Part shown: positions 46,059-57,850 of the stretch, in pieces
Numbering within the stretch: the first letter of the stretch is position 1
Layout: the number at the start of each line of letters is the position of its first letter
From: Acanthococcus lagerstroemiae
Taxonomy: Eukaryota; Arthropoda; Insecta; Hemiptera; Eriococcidae
Assembly: GCA_031841125.1 (NCBI GenBank)
Contig: CM063114.1
Coordinates: 27,163,266 to 27,227,265, forward strand
DNA: 64,000 bases
Direction of reading: 5' to 3'
Made by a program: the position numbers and the translations under genes
Notes under the pieces: model-generated
Database searches by the model: none
Seen by the model: the letters and a program-made list of their open reading frames with translations, nothing else
What the model was told of the DNA's origin: nothing

Positions 46059-48314
46059 TCAAAGTATGTATTTCCAAGTACCATTTTGAAGAGAATGATC
46101 GACCACATATTGAGCAAAAAACGGTTTTTCTTTACAATGAACCATGACATGTCTTTTCAAGTTTTTTCTCTCAGTAAATGATCGACTGCATATTGAACAA
46201 GAGAAAGGCTTCTCATCATTATGAATCATCATATGTGTTTTCAAGTTACCTTTTCTTGTGAATGATCGACTGCATATTAAGCAAGCGAAAGGCTTCTCAT
46301 TATTATGAGCCATGATATGTCTTTTCAAGTTGCTCTTAACAGTGAATGAACGACTGCATAATGGGCAAGAAAACAGCTTCTCGTTATTATGAACCATGAT
46401 ATGTATTTTCATGTGACCTTCTGTAGAGAATGATTGTCCGCATATGGAACAAGAAAAAGGTTTCTCATTATTATGAGCTTTGATATGTATTTTTAAGTAA
46501 CGTTTTGTAGGGAATGATTTTCCACATATTGAGCAAGAGAAAGGTTTCTCATCATTATGAACTATAATATGTGTTTTCAAGTAACATTTATGCGTGAATG
46601 ATCGACCGCACACTGAACAAGGGAAAGGTTTCTCATTATTATGAGTCGCAGTATGTCTAGTCAAGCTACTTTTCAAAGAGAATGATCGACGGCACACTGA
46701 ACAAGCAAAAGGCTTCTCATTATTATGAACCATGATGTGAGTTTTTAGGTGACATTTATGAGTGTATGATCGACCGCACATTGAGCAAGAGTAAGGTTTC
46801 TCATTATTATGAGTCGTGATATGTCTTTTTAAGGTACTTTTCAGAGTGAATGATGAATCGCATATTGAACAAGAGAAAGGTTTCTCATTATTATGAAACA
46901 TCATCATATGTGTTTTCAAGTTACCTTTTCTAGTGAATGATCGACCGCATATTGAACAAGCAAAAGACTTCTCAGTATTATGAGTCATGAAATGACTGGC
47001 TAAGATACTTTTCATAGCGAATGATGAACCGCATACTGAGCAAGCAAAAGGCCTCTCATTATTATGAGCCATGATATGTGTCTTTAGGTGACATTTTCGA
47101 GTGAATGATTGACCACATATTGAGCAAGAGAAAGGCTTCTCATTATTATGAACCATGATATGTGTCTTTAGGTGACATTTTCGAATGAAGGATTGACCAC
47201 ATATTGAGCAAGAGAAAGGCTTCTCATTACTATGAGTCATCATATGTATTTTTAAATAACTTTTTATTGTGAATGATGAACCACATATTGAGCAAGAGAA
47301 AGGTTTCTCATTACTATGAGTCATGATGTGTATTTTTAAAGTACTTTCCAATGTGAATGATGAACCACATATTGAGCAAGAGAAAGGTTTCTCATTATTA
47401 TGAACCATCATTGTATGTGTTTTCAAATGACCTTTTTGGGTGAATGATCGACTGCATATTGAGCAAGAGAAAGGCTTCTCATTACTATGAGTCATGATAT
47501 GTGTTTTTAAGGTACTTTTTGTAGAGAATGATGAACCGCATATTGAGCAAGAGAAAGGTTTTTCATTATTATGAGTCATGGTATGTGTTTTTAGGTGACT
47601 TTTTTGAGTGTATGATCGACCGCATATTGAGCAAGAGAAAGGCTTCTTATTATTATGAACCCTTATTATATGTGTTTTCAAGCTACATTTGCTAGCGAAT
47701 GATTGACCGCATATTGAGCAAGCAGGCTTTTCACCATTATGAACCATAATATGGTTTGTCAAATAATCTTCACCAGCGAATGATTGACCAGATACTGTCC
47801 AAGAGAAAGGCTTCTCGCCAATATGAACCATAACATGTTCTCTCAAATAACTTTCATGAGCGAATGATTGACTGCATACTGAGCAAACAAACGACTTCTC
47901 ATTATTATGGAGCATGATATGTGCTTTCAAGCTCTTTTCTGTATTGAATGACCGACTGCATTTGTGACAAACAAAAGACTTTCCATTCATTGTATGTGTT
48001 TTCAAAACATCTTCAGTGAATGATAGACTAGAAGAACTTGACAGACCGTTTTCATTATTTGTTGTCCTGTTGCGCTTCTCCTGATACTTGAAAGATTGAC
48101 GGTAAATTGTACTTGAGTAATGTTCTTCATTGCAAGTCGTAATGCATCTAGTATAGTCAAATTTACCAAGAGATGCTTTATTCTTAGTAGTTCCATAAAA
48201 TTCACCAGCTGTTTTACTCCCTCCTTTGTCATCAGTTCGGCTAGGCTTGTCACTCCAGATAAGTATATTGTCAAGAGGAACTGAGCTTTGGTGCTGATCA
48301 TCTGTCATCAAGTC
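46059..48314 (-). CDS. C2H2 zinc-finger protein, main exon (about 22 fingers)
   Basis: A splice acceptor (TTTTTTAG at 48315-48322) precedes the exon start at 48314, where GAC TTG ATG continues in frame; the first ATG is at 48308. About 105 residues without domains (Ser/Thr/Lys-rich) lead to a tandem array of about 22 C2H2 fingers with the repeated linker HNNEKPF. Finger 3 has lost its cysteines (FSWTVSG), finger 4 is one residue short at the start, and fingers 4, 7 and 13 have an extra residue between the histidines. Most fingers are nearly alike (FSCSICG-SF), a sign of recent internal duplication or homogenisation. The last finger is broken by a frameshift near 46118 (FFAQYVVDHS), giving the stop at 46059. 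Presumably a nuclear DNA-binding protein; target unknown. Joined in phase 0 to the exon at 58509-58456. Confidence 0.85.
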   Translation of the reverse strand, partial: DLMTDDQHQSSVPLDNILIWSDKPSRTDDKGGSKTAGEFYGTTKNKASLGKFDYTRCITTCNEEHYSSTIYRQSFKYQEKRNRTTNNENGLSSSSSLSFTEDVLKTHTMNGKSFVCHKCSRSFNTEKSLKAHIMLHNNEKSFVCSVCSQSFAHESYLREHVMVHIGEKPFSWTVSGQSFAGEDYLTNHIMVHNGEKPACSICGQSFASKCSLKTHIIRVHNNKKPFSCSICGRSYTQKSHLKTHTMTHNNEKPFSCSICGSSFSTKSTLKTHIMTHSNEKPFSCSICSRSFTQKGHLKTHTMMVHNNEKPFSCSICGSSFTLESTLKIHIMTHSNEKPFSCSICGSSFTIKSYLKIHMMTHSNEKPFSCSICGQSFIRKCHLKTHIMVHNNEKPFSCSICGQSFTRKCHLKTHIMAHNNERPFACSVCGSSFAMKSILASHFMTHNTEKSFACSICGRSFTRKGNLKTHMMMFHNNEKPFSCSICDSSFTLKSTLKRHITTHNNEKPYSCSMCGRSYTHKCHLKTHIMVHNNEKPFACSVCRRSFSLKSSLTRHTATHNNEKPFPCSVCGRSFTHKCYLKTHIIVHNDEKPFSCSICGKSFPTKRYLKIHIKAHNNEKPFSCSICGQSFSTEGHMKIHIMVHNNEKLFSCPLCSRSFTVKSNLKRHIMAHNNEKPFACLICSRSFTRKGNLKTHMMIHNDEKPFSCSICSRSFTERKNLKRHVMVHCKEKPFFAQYVVDHSLQNGTWKYIL

Positions 48315-48322
48315 CTAAAAAA

Positions 48323-49184
48323 GTCACAATCATTCTGTGAAGTTTAATTTCATTTTAAAGTACATTATGTTGATATACTAGATAGTAGTGTATCCAAGAG
48401 GACTGGTATATGACTTGAAATTCCATCAACAATATCTTTTGTGCATGATTTGCAAGTTATTGTATATTTTTGTAAGTACGGCCAGAGGTATACTGAAAGG
48501 GGAAAAGGAAGCTTCCCCAAAGTGTTTGACAGTTGGCTTTGGTTGTAAAATCAGTATCTTTGTTTGAAAATTTAAACACTTGAAAATTTTTCGGTCACTG
48601 TCTACGGTTTTCACAATTCAAACCAGTGTTAATACCTAAACTAATTTTTTGCGCCCCGTGTGAGCAAAATAAGAAGCTTCAGATAGCAAATGTACGTTGA
48701 TTTCTCCCATTTTCTACTGAACAATTTTCTTTTGGCACACTCTCTACTGCTTTAATATACAAGGACAATGGATATCTACATGCAAGAGTCAGCAAAATCC
48801 TGAAAAAAATAATGAATCGAATAGAAAATAGAAATAAATATTTACTGCGACAGAAAACGACCTGGAGATGTGTATTTTCCTCACAAATCATTGAAAATAT
48901 GAATCTGATTACATATCAAAAATAACTATGGAAGAAAAATGGTTTGAATCATTCCAGTACAGATCAAGAACTAAGATAATGCTCGCCCCCTTTTTCTTAG
49001 TCATCAATTTGTCGTTTGTATTCTCAATGTTCCTTTCATCCTTTTCATACCCATTGCTGGAGATTAAAAGGGACCTTGAATTCTATTAGTAAGCATACTA
49101 TTCTCTTTGATATTTTTCAGTTGCATTTGCTCTCTCTTATAAACAAAGAATACAAAATAAAGGGACAGAGACAGAGAAAGAGAA

Positions 49185-49221
<37 letters not shown>

Positions 49222-49474
49222 AAAAGAACGAGAATAGATTAGTACTAGACAAGAGTTTTTCAGAGATGATTCAAATAACAGATACACAATTTCCATTACT
49301 AATAGCTCCCAAAAGAATTTTGATTTGTGAATCCTTTTGTAACATGTAAATAATGTAAAGTTTTTTTGTTTTTTTTAGTAGTAGTAGTAGAAAACTGTAT
49401 AATATACATATATGAACAGGATTAGAGTGAACAAAAATGTTGGGGAAGGAGAGTGTAAAAAGCAACAAAATTTA
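48323..49474 (-). other. Intron of the zinc-finger gene with an (AG)n microsatellite
   Basis: 48315-48870 matches 54285-54790 and shows that the paralogous unit was duplicated with intron sequence. A purine microsatellite, mostly (AG)n, spans about 49167-49218, and a short (TAG)n lies at 49377-49391. No exon is supported. Confidence 0.5.
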
Positions 49475-50629
49475 GAAAATCCAATTGTCATTTTGTCACT
49501 TTGTTTACATATGTTTAACAATACTGCTTTGCGCTTAATAGAGAAGGGTAGGATCGGCTTCTGAAGTGCTCAAAAGCCACTCAAAAACGAGGTCAAGCTT
49601 CAACTTGAGTGATTGTGGGCAAACACTTTCTATCCCTGCCAGCCAGGGATACTATGGGAAACCTACTGACCAAGGCAAAGTTCATCCAGCGTTAACCTAG
49701 AATAAAGAAATTTTTAACAAATTTCTTAATTTAAACAATGGGAAGAATAATTTTCCAAAAATGGATACCTCCAAGATCTGATACTTGAGTGATCATGTTG
49801 ATTTGACAGAATCAATCAATCTTGACAATGCTTTCAAATTTGTATAAATATTTTAATTTCTGACGGGAGAAAGGGAGGGATTATCCTACTCCATCTCACC
49901 TTAAAATCAGCTATGTTAAAAATTGATTCTGCAAATTGACTTATCTTTGAATCCCATTCAGAGTACACACAATTTTTCAGGTTTGTACTAGTGTTTGAAA
50001 GAAGGTTACTAGATAAGATACAATGTAATTCATTTTCACACAACATGGATAAGTCTATTTCATAGAATATGAATTAGTATGCTCTAATACCTATTTACTA
50101 GTACCGATTACAGAGATATGTTCTGAAATATGCCAGTATGAGCGCGAATGATCAATTTGCTCAGTTGTCTTCAGGTTTTCAATAATGAGGATAATTGCAC
50201 AACACATTTTCCCAAGTTAATCTCTGGGATGTATGATTGATTACATATTGAGCGAGAAAGGTTTTCTATTTTGGTGAATTGTGATATGTGTTTTCAAATA
50301 ACCTTGACGTACAAATGATCAACCGCATACTGAGCAAAAAAAAGGCTTCTCACTAATATGAATCATAATATGTCTTTCTAATTTTTTTTTTTTTTTTTTA
50401 CAAACAAATGATTGACTGCATACTGCGCAAGCAAAATGTTTCCCATAATTATGAATCATACTATCGTCTTTTCACGTAGTTTTTTGAGGAGAATGATTGA
50501 CTGCATATGGAACAGGAAAAAGGTTTTTCATTACTAGGGTGTTGATTTGTGATTTCAAGTAACTTTTCTAAGTGAATGATCAACCGCATATTGAGCAAGC
50601 AAAAGGCTTCTCACTATTATGAATCATGG
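49475..50629 (-). pseudogene. Zinc-finger copy 3: 3' flank and decayed finger remnants
   Basis: 49475-50130 is the third copy of the zinc-finger 3' flank. 50130-50629 carries minus-strand finger remnants (CATATTGAGCAAGCAAAAGG repeats spaced at one-finger intervals) with frames lost. It ends abruptly at 50629, where the pogo-type element begins. The 5' part of this copy reappears at 54221. Confidence 0.75.
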
Positions 50630-50631
50630 TA

Positions 50632-53291
50632 CCGTAGGTGCGGCTTACTTGGCACTCGGAGGGTAACTTGGCGCACCACCTTGTGGAGCGCTAGTTACCG
50701 ATTATAGCTCCTGACTAATACCTGGCCGCGAACCGCTGACAGTCTTATCGTGTTCCCCATACCCAAAACATAAGTTTGGTAGTGATAATAACGATGTCTC
50801 GTGAAATTATTAGGAGTTATGTACGTTTTTTCAAGTTATGAAATTTTTAGTTAAAAAATATAGCGTGGAAAATTGCTCGTCTACATGAAACACGGTTGGA
50901 TACGAAAAAGTATGTAAACCATCTTTTGTTAGAGAATTTTGTCAGCTTTAAAACGGTGTATAGAAGTCTATGGTAATGTCAAAATCGGCTTCTTGAGTAA
51001 TGAAAAATGTAAAAATTTCCAGGTAAATTTGTCGTCACAAAAATGGGAAAATACAAACGTGTACCCGGATCTCGTCCTTATCAAGATTATTCGGTGGAAA
51101 CATTGAAGAAGTGTTTGGATTTGATTCGAAAACGAAATATTAGTATTGCCGGTGCCTCTAGACGATTTAAGATTCCGCGAAGAACTTTATGCAGAAAGTT
51201 GAAAGACAATGATTCAAATGAGCTTAAAAAATGCGGTCGTCCAACTGTATTCACTAAAGATGAGGAGGAATCATTCGCCCAACATTTATTATTGTTAGCG
51301 GAGTTTGATTTGCCAATCACTAGAGATGACTTGAGAATCTGCATAAAAAATTATCTAACCGAGAGCGGAAGAGAAATACCAGAATTCAAAAATAACATTC
51401 CTGGAAAGGACTGGGTGTGTAATTTTTTACGCCGCCACCCAGATATCCGCACTCGTACTGCGGAAAACATAAAGTTATCAAGAGCTGCGGTAACAGAAGA
51501 AATTTTGATGAAGTATATTCAGAATTTGACAAAAACAACGGAGGGAGTTCCCATTGCAAATATCTACAATTTCGATGAAACTAATCTAACGGACAACCCG
51601 GGGCAAAAAAAGGTACTGACAGGTGTTTTTTTTTTTTTTTTTTTAAAAAAAAGGAATTTCAAATTGCTATGAATCAATTTTTTATTTGTTTCTAGGTTTT
51701 AGTAAAAAGAGGAACGAAATACCCGGAGTTGATACTAAACATGTCAAAAATAAGTACCAGCATAATGATGTGTGGAACAGCTGTTGGTGAACTTCTACCA
51801 ATTTATGTTGTTTACAAATCAGGTAGAGTTTGGTCAAGCTGGACAGAGCAGGGACCGGAAGGAACGAAGTATGATTGTTCTTCCAGCGGATGGTTCGATG
51901 GTATAACATTTGAGAACTGGTTTATGAGGGTGCTGTTACCAAGTGCCAAACGGAAACAAGGACCAAAATTAGTCATATGTGACAATTTATCCAGCCATGT
52001 GAACCAACATGTCATATCAAAGTGTCGGAAACATAATATTAAATTTGTATTCTTGCCCAGTAACACGACCCATTTAACCCAGCCACTCGACGTTGCGTTC
52101 TTCGGTCCGATGAAGAAAAAATGGAGGACACTATTGCGTGATTGGAAGTTGACTGGGGAAGGACGTCGTAATGCAACCTTACCAAAAGCACATTTCCCCC
52201 AATTATTAAAACAGCTGTGGCTTTCATTGCAGCCAAACGCCAGCCAAAATCTGATCAGCGGTTTTACTGCCTGTGGTATTACACCGCCATCAATTCAACC
52301 ACTTTTAAAAAGACTTCCAAACAAAGAAGGCGTTAACCTAAATCAAGTAGGAGAAGCTTTCACTCAGTTTGTCGAAATGAGAAGAAGAGAAATTACCGAT
52401 ACCCCGATACAGCGAAAAAGAAAAGCCACGAACATTGTTGCTGGTCTGTACCTATAGGTAAATATTTTTAGAATCAATTGTATAGGTACTATCTACATTG
52501 ATTTCATTTCTTATTTAGGTTGTAACGTTTGGTCTGACAATTCATCAGATGAGGAGAATGTTGATTCGCCGTCGGGGGAGAATAATGATGAGAATGTTGA
52601 TTCGCCGTTGGGGAGAATAATGATAGTTCGTCGTCGGAGGCAGAAGATTCATCGGGGAGTGAGGATTTGTTGGAGGCAGAAGTTTCGTCAGAGAATGTAC
52701 CGGTACAATCTTCATCAGCCTCACAGAATGTAAAACCCAAAGTGGTACGAATTATTTTATTCACCAACTGCTAAATAGGTAGGTAGGTACCTAGTCAACT
52801 ACCTACTAAGCACAGTTGTATTTTTTACAGGGTGACTTTGTTTTGACCGAGTATGTGAGCAAACGAAATGTTACCGTCGAGTATGTGGGTCTTATAGAAG
52901 AAATTTTGCCGGGAAATGAATTTCAAGTAAATTTTCTAAAGCAATATAATAACCGAAAGAATGAATTCTGCTTCCCCAATGTACAATGCCGCGAAAAAGT
53001 CCTTGATGACTATATAATTTCGATTTTACCAGCTCCAGAAGTAAGGCGTGGTAAATATACATTTCCTTATAACATAATTTTAAGATAATTTTCTTCTTCT
53101 ATTATGACCATTCCTACCTTCTTTTTTACTTGTACTTGAAGTGAAAGTAGCATTATGATTTTTTGTACTTAAATTTAGGTCATTATATCTTTATTCCAAG
53201 TTTATTGTTCAGCAGATGTGACATTATATCGACTTTTTATAAGTATTTTTGGCATTATTTTCTTGCTGTGCCAAGTAAGCCGATCAGCAGG
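50632..53291 (+). mobile_element. Second pogo/Tigger-type DNA transposon
   Basis: The inner part of the ends is a perfect inverted match, CGGCTTACTTGGCAC (50642-50656; inverse at 53267-53281), and both outer tips read TACC. I place the TA target duplication at 50630-50631 and 53292-53293; the outermost ten bases are poorly matched, so the edges are approximate. A transposase gene with introns lies inside. It landed in zinc-finger copy 3. Confidence 0.75.
51043..53088 (+). pseudogene. Pogo-type DDE transposase, four exons, one frameshift
   Basis: Exon model: 51043-51612, 51696-52443, 52519-52744, 52831-53088. Exon 1 has a psq helix-turn-helix (YSVETLKKCLDLIRK, ISIAGASRRFKIPRRTLCR) and a CENP-B-like region (GKDWVCNFLRRHPDIRTR). 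The DDE_1 domain spans exons 1-2 with all three aspartates: YNFDETNLTDN, VICDNLSSHV and HLTQPLDVAFFGPMK. Exon 3 encodes an acidic Ser/Glu/Asp linker (WSDNSSDEENVDS repeats). Exon 4 encodes a small C-terminal module (VGDFVLTEYVSK, FCFPNVQCREKV, ending LPAPEVRRGKYTF) seen in other insect transposases. Intron 1 has a long T-run. The exon 2 donor is a weak GTCTGT, chosen because it keeps the frame. Exon 3 lost one base near 52608-52614, so the gene is probably inactive. Confidence 0.85.
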
Positions 53292-53293
53292 TA

Positions 53294-54220
53294 ACATGGC
53301 ACTTTTTACGTTGACTGATCTAGCTCTTAGAATTTTATTCCTACCTCATTGGAATCTTTTTAGTTGAATTCACGACGATCTCACAATAAAAAAACATATA
53401 AACCTTTCCTTCGCTACGATCAATCTATCCGGAGCTACAGAGCATCAAAGTTGGAAAAGTCAAAAAAATGGTACGCTTACGTTTTACAAATGCAACTTGT
53501 TTATGTTTTATTTTGTGATTTCGTATTTTACTCATGACAGTATTGTGCAATATGTACTTTTCTACAAAAGGAACTATTTCCTCAAAGAAAGTGAAGACAT
53601 TAACTGGATTTAGAAGAGGTAAGTGTATTGTTTGTTTGTATGAAATAGGTTCTCAGTTGAATTAGCGTATAATGTATTGGAATCAAACCAAGTACATGCA
53701 GCATTCTGTGCTACTCTTATCAGGAAATTTTCCGAGGAATAATGCCATGTGAGTTATGTCTCATAAATATGTTAGCAGTATTAAGTAAGTGGTAATCTTG
53801 GTATTCTATTTCAGGTCTTTCACAAATATTTCGTTTCTCATTTGACTATTTACCTTTGTCTTTTTGTTATCAGGAACGAGGAATCATCCAAAACCGTCAA
53901 CATGCCTTCAACCACGAATTTGAATTTCCATTATAATCGTGTAGCGGAATTAACGAAAAACGTGAAGAAATAAAATTGGTAGATCACGTTTTGTTTTTGA
54001 AATGGAAGGTTATGTTTCTATCGCATTTAAACGGTTCACGAATAGTTCACGCGTTGTGTAACCAAAAGTGGAGCGTAGAGCTAATGTCTTTGCATCTTAT
54101 AAACATTATAATGAGGAGTAAGAACACATTAATGTGCGTTTTTTGAAGCGAGAACACAACTTTATTCGAATTGAAGTAAAATTTCTCATTTATTTGAATC
54201 GAAACAAAATTCCATGACTT
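53294..54220. other. Unassigned segment between the pogo element and the zinc-finger remnant
   Basis: Not zinc-finger and outside the transposon ends. It contains splice-like signals (TTTTTAG at about 53358-53364, GTAAGTG at about 53620) and short open pieces such as LNSRRSHNKKTYKPF, but no domain I recognise. Possibly part of another insertion. Confidence 0.35.
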
Positions 54221-54790
54221 GTCATTTCTGATGACATTATTGACAAGAAGATCTGAGCTTTGGTGCTGATCACCCGTTATTGAATCCTGTAAGAATCACA
54301 ATCATTTTCAGAGGTTTAATTTTATTTTAAAGTAGGTCGGTGAAGATTGTATCCAGAGAGACAGATATATGCGAGGCGCCAACAACATCTTTTGTTGTTC
54401 ACAAGTCGTTAAATAATTTTGTAACTAATGTAAGGGGCGTAACAAAGGGGACGAGGGAGTCCCCCCTCCAAAATGTTGGACAGTTGGCTTGGAAAATCAA
54501 TGTCTTCAAGACATTCTGAGACATTATCAACTGTTTTTACAATCCAACCTAGTATCATAACCAGAACAACTTCACGCACGCAGAGTAAGCCAAATAAGAG
54601 ACCTCCCAAGCGGAAAATGCAGGTTTCTCCCACTCTCACCTTGGACGTTTTCTCCTGTCTATATACTGCTTCAAAATAAAGGGAACTTGGATACCTCAGA
54701 TAAGTAATATAAGTAACTTCGTAAGCAAATAGCTGACCTGAGTAAGCTCTAAAAGGAAAATTATAAGAAAATATATTATTCTTTCAAGAC
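54221..54790 (-). pseudogene. Zinc-finger copy 3: start of the main exon plus flanking intron
   Basis: After an acceptor (ATTCTTACAG) the minus strand reads DSITGDQHQSSDLLVNNVI from 54284. This is clearly homologous to DLMTDDQHQSSVPLDNIL at the start of the main zinc-finger exon (48314). The frame is lost within about 50 codons near 54200. 54285-54790 matches the intron at 48315-48870. With 49475-50629 it represents one gutted paralogue. It lies within the intron proposed for the intact gene. Confidence 0.8.
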
Positions 54791-56200
54791 TGAAAATCAA
54801 CTCTAAATCTTAGTGTAAAAGAACTCTGAGCGTTTCCTTACGCTCTCCGCCTTTTATTATGAAGTCCTGTTGCTTTTTATTTTAATATATATAACTAACC
54901 CACATGTAACAGATAAGAGTAATACATAATTAAAATGGTTCAGTTTTTTTTTGTTTTTTTTTTGTTTTTTTTTTAAGGAACTATACCACGGCATTAGATT
55001 TCTTTTTAAGGAAGTGATCAAGGACATATCAACAGGGAATAAGGGAAAGTTGATCTTTGGCCTGCTTTCGTCCGCTGGAAATTTTTTTTTGAAGATTCGA
55101 GAAAGTACGAGCTTGTCTTCATTTTCGTCAAATCAACGAACATTTTCAGATGTGACAGACTGAAATTTGTGTTTTTGCCAAAATGAAATATCCCTCGTCA
55201 TTTGGAAGACTTTCTTTGCATACATTGACTTGTTAGGTAGAGAATTCTGGTAAGAGATACAGACATCTTGTCACTTGTAACTCTGAATAAATACCCCATG
55301 TGACAGAGCAGCCATACAGATCTAAATTTTCCAATCCACCACTTGGGAACACTGTGTTGGTGTTGTGGTATAATAGATCTCAGATATCAACAGAATCAAC
55401 ACATCAAAGAGGTTGACTATCAACAACGTATACTATTAACAACACTCAACAAGCCTTACTGACTGTCATTGATTTTAGTCTTTTCCATTTGACTTTGTAC
55501 CTCTTGTATTAAAAATATCAATAATAATCAACAACTTCATGATTAGTAACTCTTGCGATAACTAGACAACTTGATAGTCAATAAAATCAACACGTGATGC
55601 AGTAATTCATCAAGAAACATCAATATCAATCTGAGGTCTAATGATCAGATATGTCTAAAAATGGTAGGTACTCAATTTCAGTTGAGGGATTCATTCGAAG
55701 AACCACCATAGTTAGTTTTGAAATTCCAACTTTGGCATTACGGTTCAACATAATAGTGTATTTCAACTAGGTAACATCTGTCAGTAAAACCACACTGACA
55801 GTTCACAGCTACAGAGAACTCACGGCGCTATTTACTGACAAAGCTGAAATTGAGTGTGTCAGAGCAAAAAGGACATAAGTATCACATGTCCTTTTTCAGG
55901 AGACTGGGAAAATGGAATCTACACACGATTATTATCTAACGCACTTTACCCCACCTTCCTACCTGAAAAATTCAATAAGATACCACGAGTTGAAAGTCAA
56001 GAAAATAGTAACAAATCTGAATATTTTCAAGTGCGGAATAATATTCGGCTATCAAGAAAATTTTTAAAAGAGAAAGGTCGAGACAGCGCAAGATATCATC
56101 ATAGCCTGCAATAGGATATATTGGTGCATAGATTTTTCATTATTCCCCCCCCCCTTCATATTATATTGTGTATGAATGCTTTGAAAAAAATAATAATAAT
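54791..56200. other. No gene recognised
   Basis: AT-rich, with a poly-T/TTTG run at 54945-54975 and ATCAACA-rich sequence at 55385-55620. The open frame at 55854-56114 (+) has no domain I recognise. Confidence 0.4.
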
Positions 56201-56204
56201 ATGG

Positions 56205-57850
56205 GCAGAGTAAAGAGGAAAAAAGTCCAGCGTGAAGAGTGGAAAATAAACAAGAAGAATGAGATAACTCAACAATGTCGAGGTAAATAAGCTATTCCTG
56301 CATATTATCGCTGTATGGTGAGAAACAATAGAAAACAAGAATACAACATTTAGATTTAATATCCAGAGGAACATTTTACACTGAAAAGGAGTTACTGTAG
56401 AATACAATGCTGCAATATGATACCAAAAGATGCTCAGTTTGAAGTATATGATTTACTGCAGTCTTATAAAAATAAAAAGAACCACAATATCTATCCAAGT
56501 AGCTGTACACCAGGTCAAGAAGCAACAAGAAAACCTCCTAATCCAGTTTGTGAACACCAGTACATCTGGAAGTACTTCATTCAGTATGAAGATATCCGCC
56601 TGGTCATATGTGAGACTATGTTCATGAAGCTATTTCAGGTAAATATTATTAGTTGTTTCTTTTGCCTACTAGCACAAAATCTGTGCAATTGATCGATAAT
56701 ATCTTTGTTCTCAGGTCACTAATAAAAGAATACCTAGTAGTACTGCAGAAAAAGATGACTAATACCACTTTCAAAGAGAGGAGAGGATCTTACAGTAATA
56801 GGCGTTGGGTTGTTGCAGAGGCTTTGAGAATACAAACTTAACTGTGAAGAAAATCAACAAAATATTCCGCGTCTTCTACAAAATGAAGAGGAAAGAATCG
56901 CTCAAGTTGTCATTGAAGGAATATTACAAACTTTTCCAGTACAGCAACTTTACAATCCGACGACCACAGACAAGACGCATGTGATGTATGTGAGGAGTAT
57001 TATGCTAAGTTGTTACATAATAGGCGTGGTCAGTGTTGAGTACCTTAACAGTTACACTTAAGAAGGGTAAGGCAGTACAAAGATCTGAAGAAATTGATAT
57101 TGGCAAATATATTTCTACCAAAACTGTAGTTCTGGAATGTGATTATGCCCAAAATTTATGGATCCCAAAGAAACAACTATTGGCCATATATCACTTCAAC
57201 ATAATAGTCACAATGATGGAGACAGTGAGTTTTTCACGTTTTGTGAGGTGGATACTAAGTAAGATTCTAATATTTTGTGAGGCGGATACTAAGTAAGATT
57301 CTAATAGTGTCATTTCGTTCTTACATGAATACAATTCCAAAAAATTGAAAGAGAATCCACATATCTGCAAAATCATTCTCTCTTCTGACGGCGCGTGTTG
57401 ATAAAATAAAAACATTACAATAGTCCAATATTTTGTGTGCTTATCAAAAATGTTCAACATTACCATCGAACATATTTTTTCCATTTGTGGCTATTCATTT
57501 CGCATATGCGACGAAGACTTTGGCTTGTATAGATGAAAACTGAAAAGGATGACGCGTAAAACTACATATTTATAGACATTTCTAGCTGTCGCGCCATACT
57601 GAAACCATTTCTGATGTGCACGGAGGCTCATACTCTAGTCTCTGATTATAAGATATTTCAGAACTCGAATATTTTCTTAGGTACACAAAAGACCTTCAAG
57701 ATTCGCCAATATTGTCGCTTGAAATACTCAGAAATGGAAAGTTCATGGATTCTACAGGCAATAGCCAACTGTACCAACTTTCCAGAAGTAGTTCTGTAAC
57801 CCCCAGGTTTAAGGACAGGTAACGCAAAGGATGTCGAATGCTTGCTTAAG
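56205..57850 (+). pseudogene. Decayed transposase-like gene of an unnamed insect family
   Basis: Pieces in order on the + strand: VKRKKVQREEWKINKKNEIT ending in CRG before a GTAAAT; then YEDIRLVICETMFMKLFQ before GTAAAT (56640); then VTNKRIPSSTAEKDD after an AG; then SNFTIRRPQTRRM followed by CDVCEEYYAKLL near 56950-57010; then VVLECDYAQNL near 57130; and IRKYCRLKYSEMESSWILQA near 57690. This order of motifs recalls a widespread family of uncharacterised insect proteins that I believe to be transposon-derived, but I cannot name it. Stops and frame changes interrupt all parts. Confidence 0.45.

Noticed and set aside
48309..48311. TTG at 48311 as the start codon of the zinc-finger protein
   Set aside because: It lies two codons into an exon that follows a good splice acceptor; the frame continues from an upstream exon, and the first ATG inside is at 48308.
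49016..49237. Open frame ending in a Lys/Arg/Glu repeat
   Set aside because: Produced by the (AG)n microsatellite.
53294..54220. Additional exons of the pogo transposase downstream of 53291
   Set aside because: The C-terminal module ends naturally with RRGKYTF and a stop at 53086-53088, and the inverted end CGGCTTACTTGGCAC closes the element at about 53291.
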